From assembly GCA_002793885.1 (NCBI GenBank), contig PFEG01000011.1, forward strand, positions 1 to 5,868: DNA of 5,868 bases, read 5' to 3'. Position 1 is the stretch's first letter. The number at the start of each line of letters is the position of its first letter. The notes beneath the pieces are model-generated. The model saw nothing but the letters and a program-made list of their open reading frames with translations, did not search any database and had not been told where the DNA came from. Source of the stretch: Candidatus Saccharibacteria bacterium CG10_big_fil_rev_8_21_14_0_10_47_8. GTDB taxonomy: Bacteria > Patescibacteriota > Saccharimonadia > Saccharimonadales > UBA10212. Below are positions 4,839 to 5,868 of this stretch, piece after piece. Position numbers and translations under genes: made by a program.

Positions 4839-5739
4839 GAATTGTCACCAGTCTCAGCAGAGCAGCTAAATATAATGGGCCGAGCATTACCGGCACCAAC
4901 AAGCTGAGTTTGGATTTTTGCCAAAGCTTTAAGTGCTCGTCGTCCCAAACCGCCAGCCATAAAAAGACTGACAAGCCTAACCAGATAATGGCCAGCAGGT
5001 AGGCTGTTGAGCGTGTCAGAGCTAAATAAACACCATAACTGCCTAGCAGCAGGCCAATAGCCAGCCAAAGCCGCTGCAGGCCGGCCGTAATGGCACCGGT
5101 TGCTTTTTGGACGGCCGGCGCCACGGCTTTGGCTGCTCCGGCCCTGAATATAACAGCTGAAGCGCCGCGGTTGCGGCCGTAAATCACAATATCGCTAGCA
5201 TAACGCCGACGGCGGCTGCCGGCCACGTCCAGTAATTTTTTCAGCTGGCCGTCGGCTAGCTCACCGAAGCGTTGAACCAGGCCGGGCAGGGAGGCGTTGG
5301 AAAAAGACTGCTGCTTGAGCGTGAGGGTCCGCAGCTTCGTATCCGTAGCAAAGCGCCAGACGACATTTTTGAGGACGCCCGGTGCCAGTTCGGCCGGCCC
5401 ATAAAGAACTACGATTAACTCGCCGCGCGCCTGTTTAGCCGTACGTATAATTGATGTATTTTTAGTCCGGCCGGTCAGCAAAATCTCGTGTTTGGGGTAA
5501 CCATTTTTAGCAATGCTCAGCAGACATTGCTTTAGGCTGTTGGCATCGCACTCAGCGTCTACCACCACTACCGATATCAGCGGCCGGCGCCGCAGCCGGC
5601 GGGCAAATGGATGCTTTAGCAGACGCCTTTGTCTTTTGGCAGCAAGTACGTTGTAAATGGCAGCGCCGGTGATAACAGATGTGGCACCAGCCAATAAGGC
5701 ACCAACGCCAAAGATTGTTGTAACCTGCACAATGTTCAC
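4828..5739 (-). CDS. Membrane protein with degenerate GT2-like glycosyltransferase domain
   Basis: The product has 303 residues. It starts with GTG at 5739, overlapping the sortase stop as GTGA; an in-frame TGA just upstream excludes a longer start. Order: membrane segment (about 9-33), basic linker (RRLRRR), a domain that opens PLISVVVVDAECDANSLKQC (53-72) and continues YPKHEIL and RGELIVVLYGPAELAPGVLKNVV, then three membrane segments (about 224-242, 246-265, 278-297). The spacing follows the GT2 fold (ISVV..., CL-SI, YP-x-x-EI, GE-IVVL...L-PG-L). However, the DDGS-type motif is replaced by TGRTKN, the DxD-type site by YGPAEL, and no QxxRW is seen. The domain is also shorter than typical processive GT2 enzymes. 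It may be an inactive relative that binds a sugar nucleotide or scaffolds an envelope complex. Translational coupling to the sortase suggests a shared task. The 3' end overlaps the converging surface gene by 11 bp. Confidence 0.85.
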   Translation of the reverse strand: MNIVQVTTIFGVGALLAGATSVITGAAIYNVLAAKRQRRLLKHPFARRLRRRPLISVVVVDAECDANSLKQCLLSIAKNGYPKHEILLTGRTKNTSIIRTAKQARGELIVVLYGPAELAPGVLKNVVWRFATDTKLRTLTLKQQSFSNASLPGLVQRFGELADGQLKKLLDVAGSRRRRYASDIVIYGRNRGASAVIFRAGAAKAVAPAVQKATGAITAGLQRLWLAIGLLLGSYGVYLALTRSTAYLLAIIWLGLSVFLWLAVWDDEHLKLWQKSKLSLLVPVMLGPLYLAALLRLVTIPRK

Positions 5740-5868
5740 TGCGAAACCCCGGCAAAATCAAACTTAAACATTTGCCGCGACTCGTTCCAAATTCCGGTGC
5801 AAGTCTGGATTGTCAGTATCGGCGGTCCCTGATAATCCAAAATTGAGGTATCATCCGGAGCCACAGTC
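5736..5868 (-). CDS. Sortase, C-terminal 43 residues (gene runs off the window)
   Basis: Only the end of the gene is present; the start lies beyond 5868. The visible frame ends at TGA (5738-5736). It contains YQGPPILTIQTCTGIWNESR, which fits the sortase signature TLxTC with the catalytic Cys, and a following Arg eight residues later (NESR), the position of the catalytic Arg. It then runs QMFKFDF, a final beta strand, and ends GVSQ. Sortases cut surface proteins at a sorting signal near the C-terminus and join them to the cell envelope. The class cannot be fixed without the rest, including the catalytic His. The stop overlaps the next gene's GTG by 4 nt, so the two are co-translated. The likely substrates would be surface proteins, but none in this window shows a clear LPXTG. 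Confidence 0.85.
   Translation of the reverse strand, partial: TVAPDDTSILDYQGPPILTIQTCTGIWNESRQMFKFDFAGVSQ

Overview
The window reads as a piece of a small-genome bacterium, most likely a member of the Candidate Phyla Radiation (Patescibacteria). The basis is the 16S rRNA sequence style (for example GTCAGGTCAG after the GGGGATGATG block), a long insertion inside the mature 16S rRNA, a 16S gene not followed by a 23S gene, and small secreted Asn/Ser/Gly-rich repeat proteins next to a sortase. I cannot assign a class or genus by eye. TAA, TAG and TGA all appear to act as stops, so there is no sign of UGA recoding.

Region 1 (1-1188, + strand) is RNA genes. It holds the last part of 16S rRNA (mature end near 542), an intrinsic terminator (805-840), a promoter (852-881), then tRNA-Ile(GAT) and tRNA-Ala(TGC). 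Three AT-rich elements of the same build sit here: one inside helix 44 of 16S, one between 16S and tRNA-Ile, and one between the two tRNAs. Each has a GC-rich hairpin at or near both ends, a left arm nearly free of G and a right arm nearly free of C. No 23S gene begins after tRNA-Ala.

Region 2 (1189-1422) is a gene-free spacer. It carries a TGTGA-N6-TCACA dyad directly upstream of a TATAAT box, and a second, extended -10 promoter, both pointing toward the protein genes.

Region 3 (1423-4838, + strand) has three genes for exported proteins: a 172-residue protein with an N-terminal hydrophobic segment, a 193-residue secreted protein made of two 91-residue repeats, and a 678-residue protein with a signal peptide, four repeats of about 100 residues and a C-terminal membrane segment. 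The second and third share the motif NT-x-AG-x-A-x-SG-(N/D)-A. A hairpin with a 13-bp stem lies in each of the two intergenic gaps. The set looks like a surface fibre or coat: a soluble subunit, a membrane-held relative and a small accessory protein. That function is inferred.

Region 4 (4828-5868, - strand) converges on region 3. It holds the C-terminal end of a sortase (catalytic TC and downstream Arg visible) that overlaps by 4 nt a membrane protein with a GT2-like domain lacking the usual acidic catalytic motifs. The convergent genes overlap by 11 bp at their 3' ends. Sortase plus surface repeat proteins suggests a locus devoted to the cell envelope.
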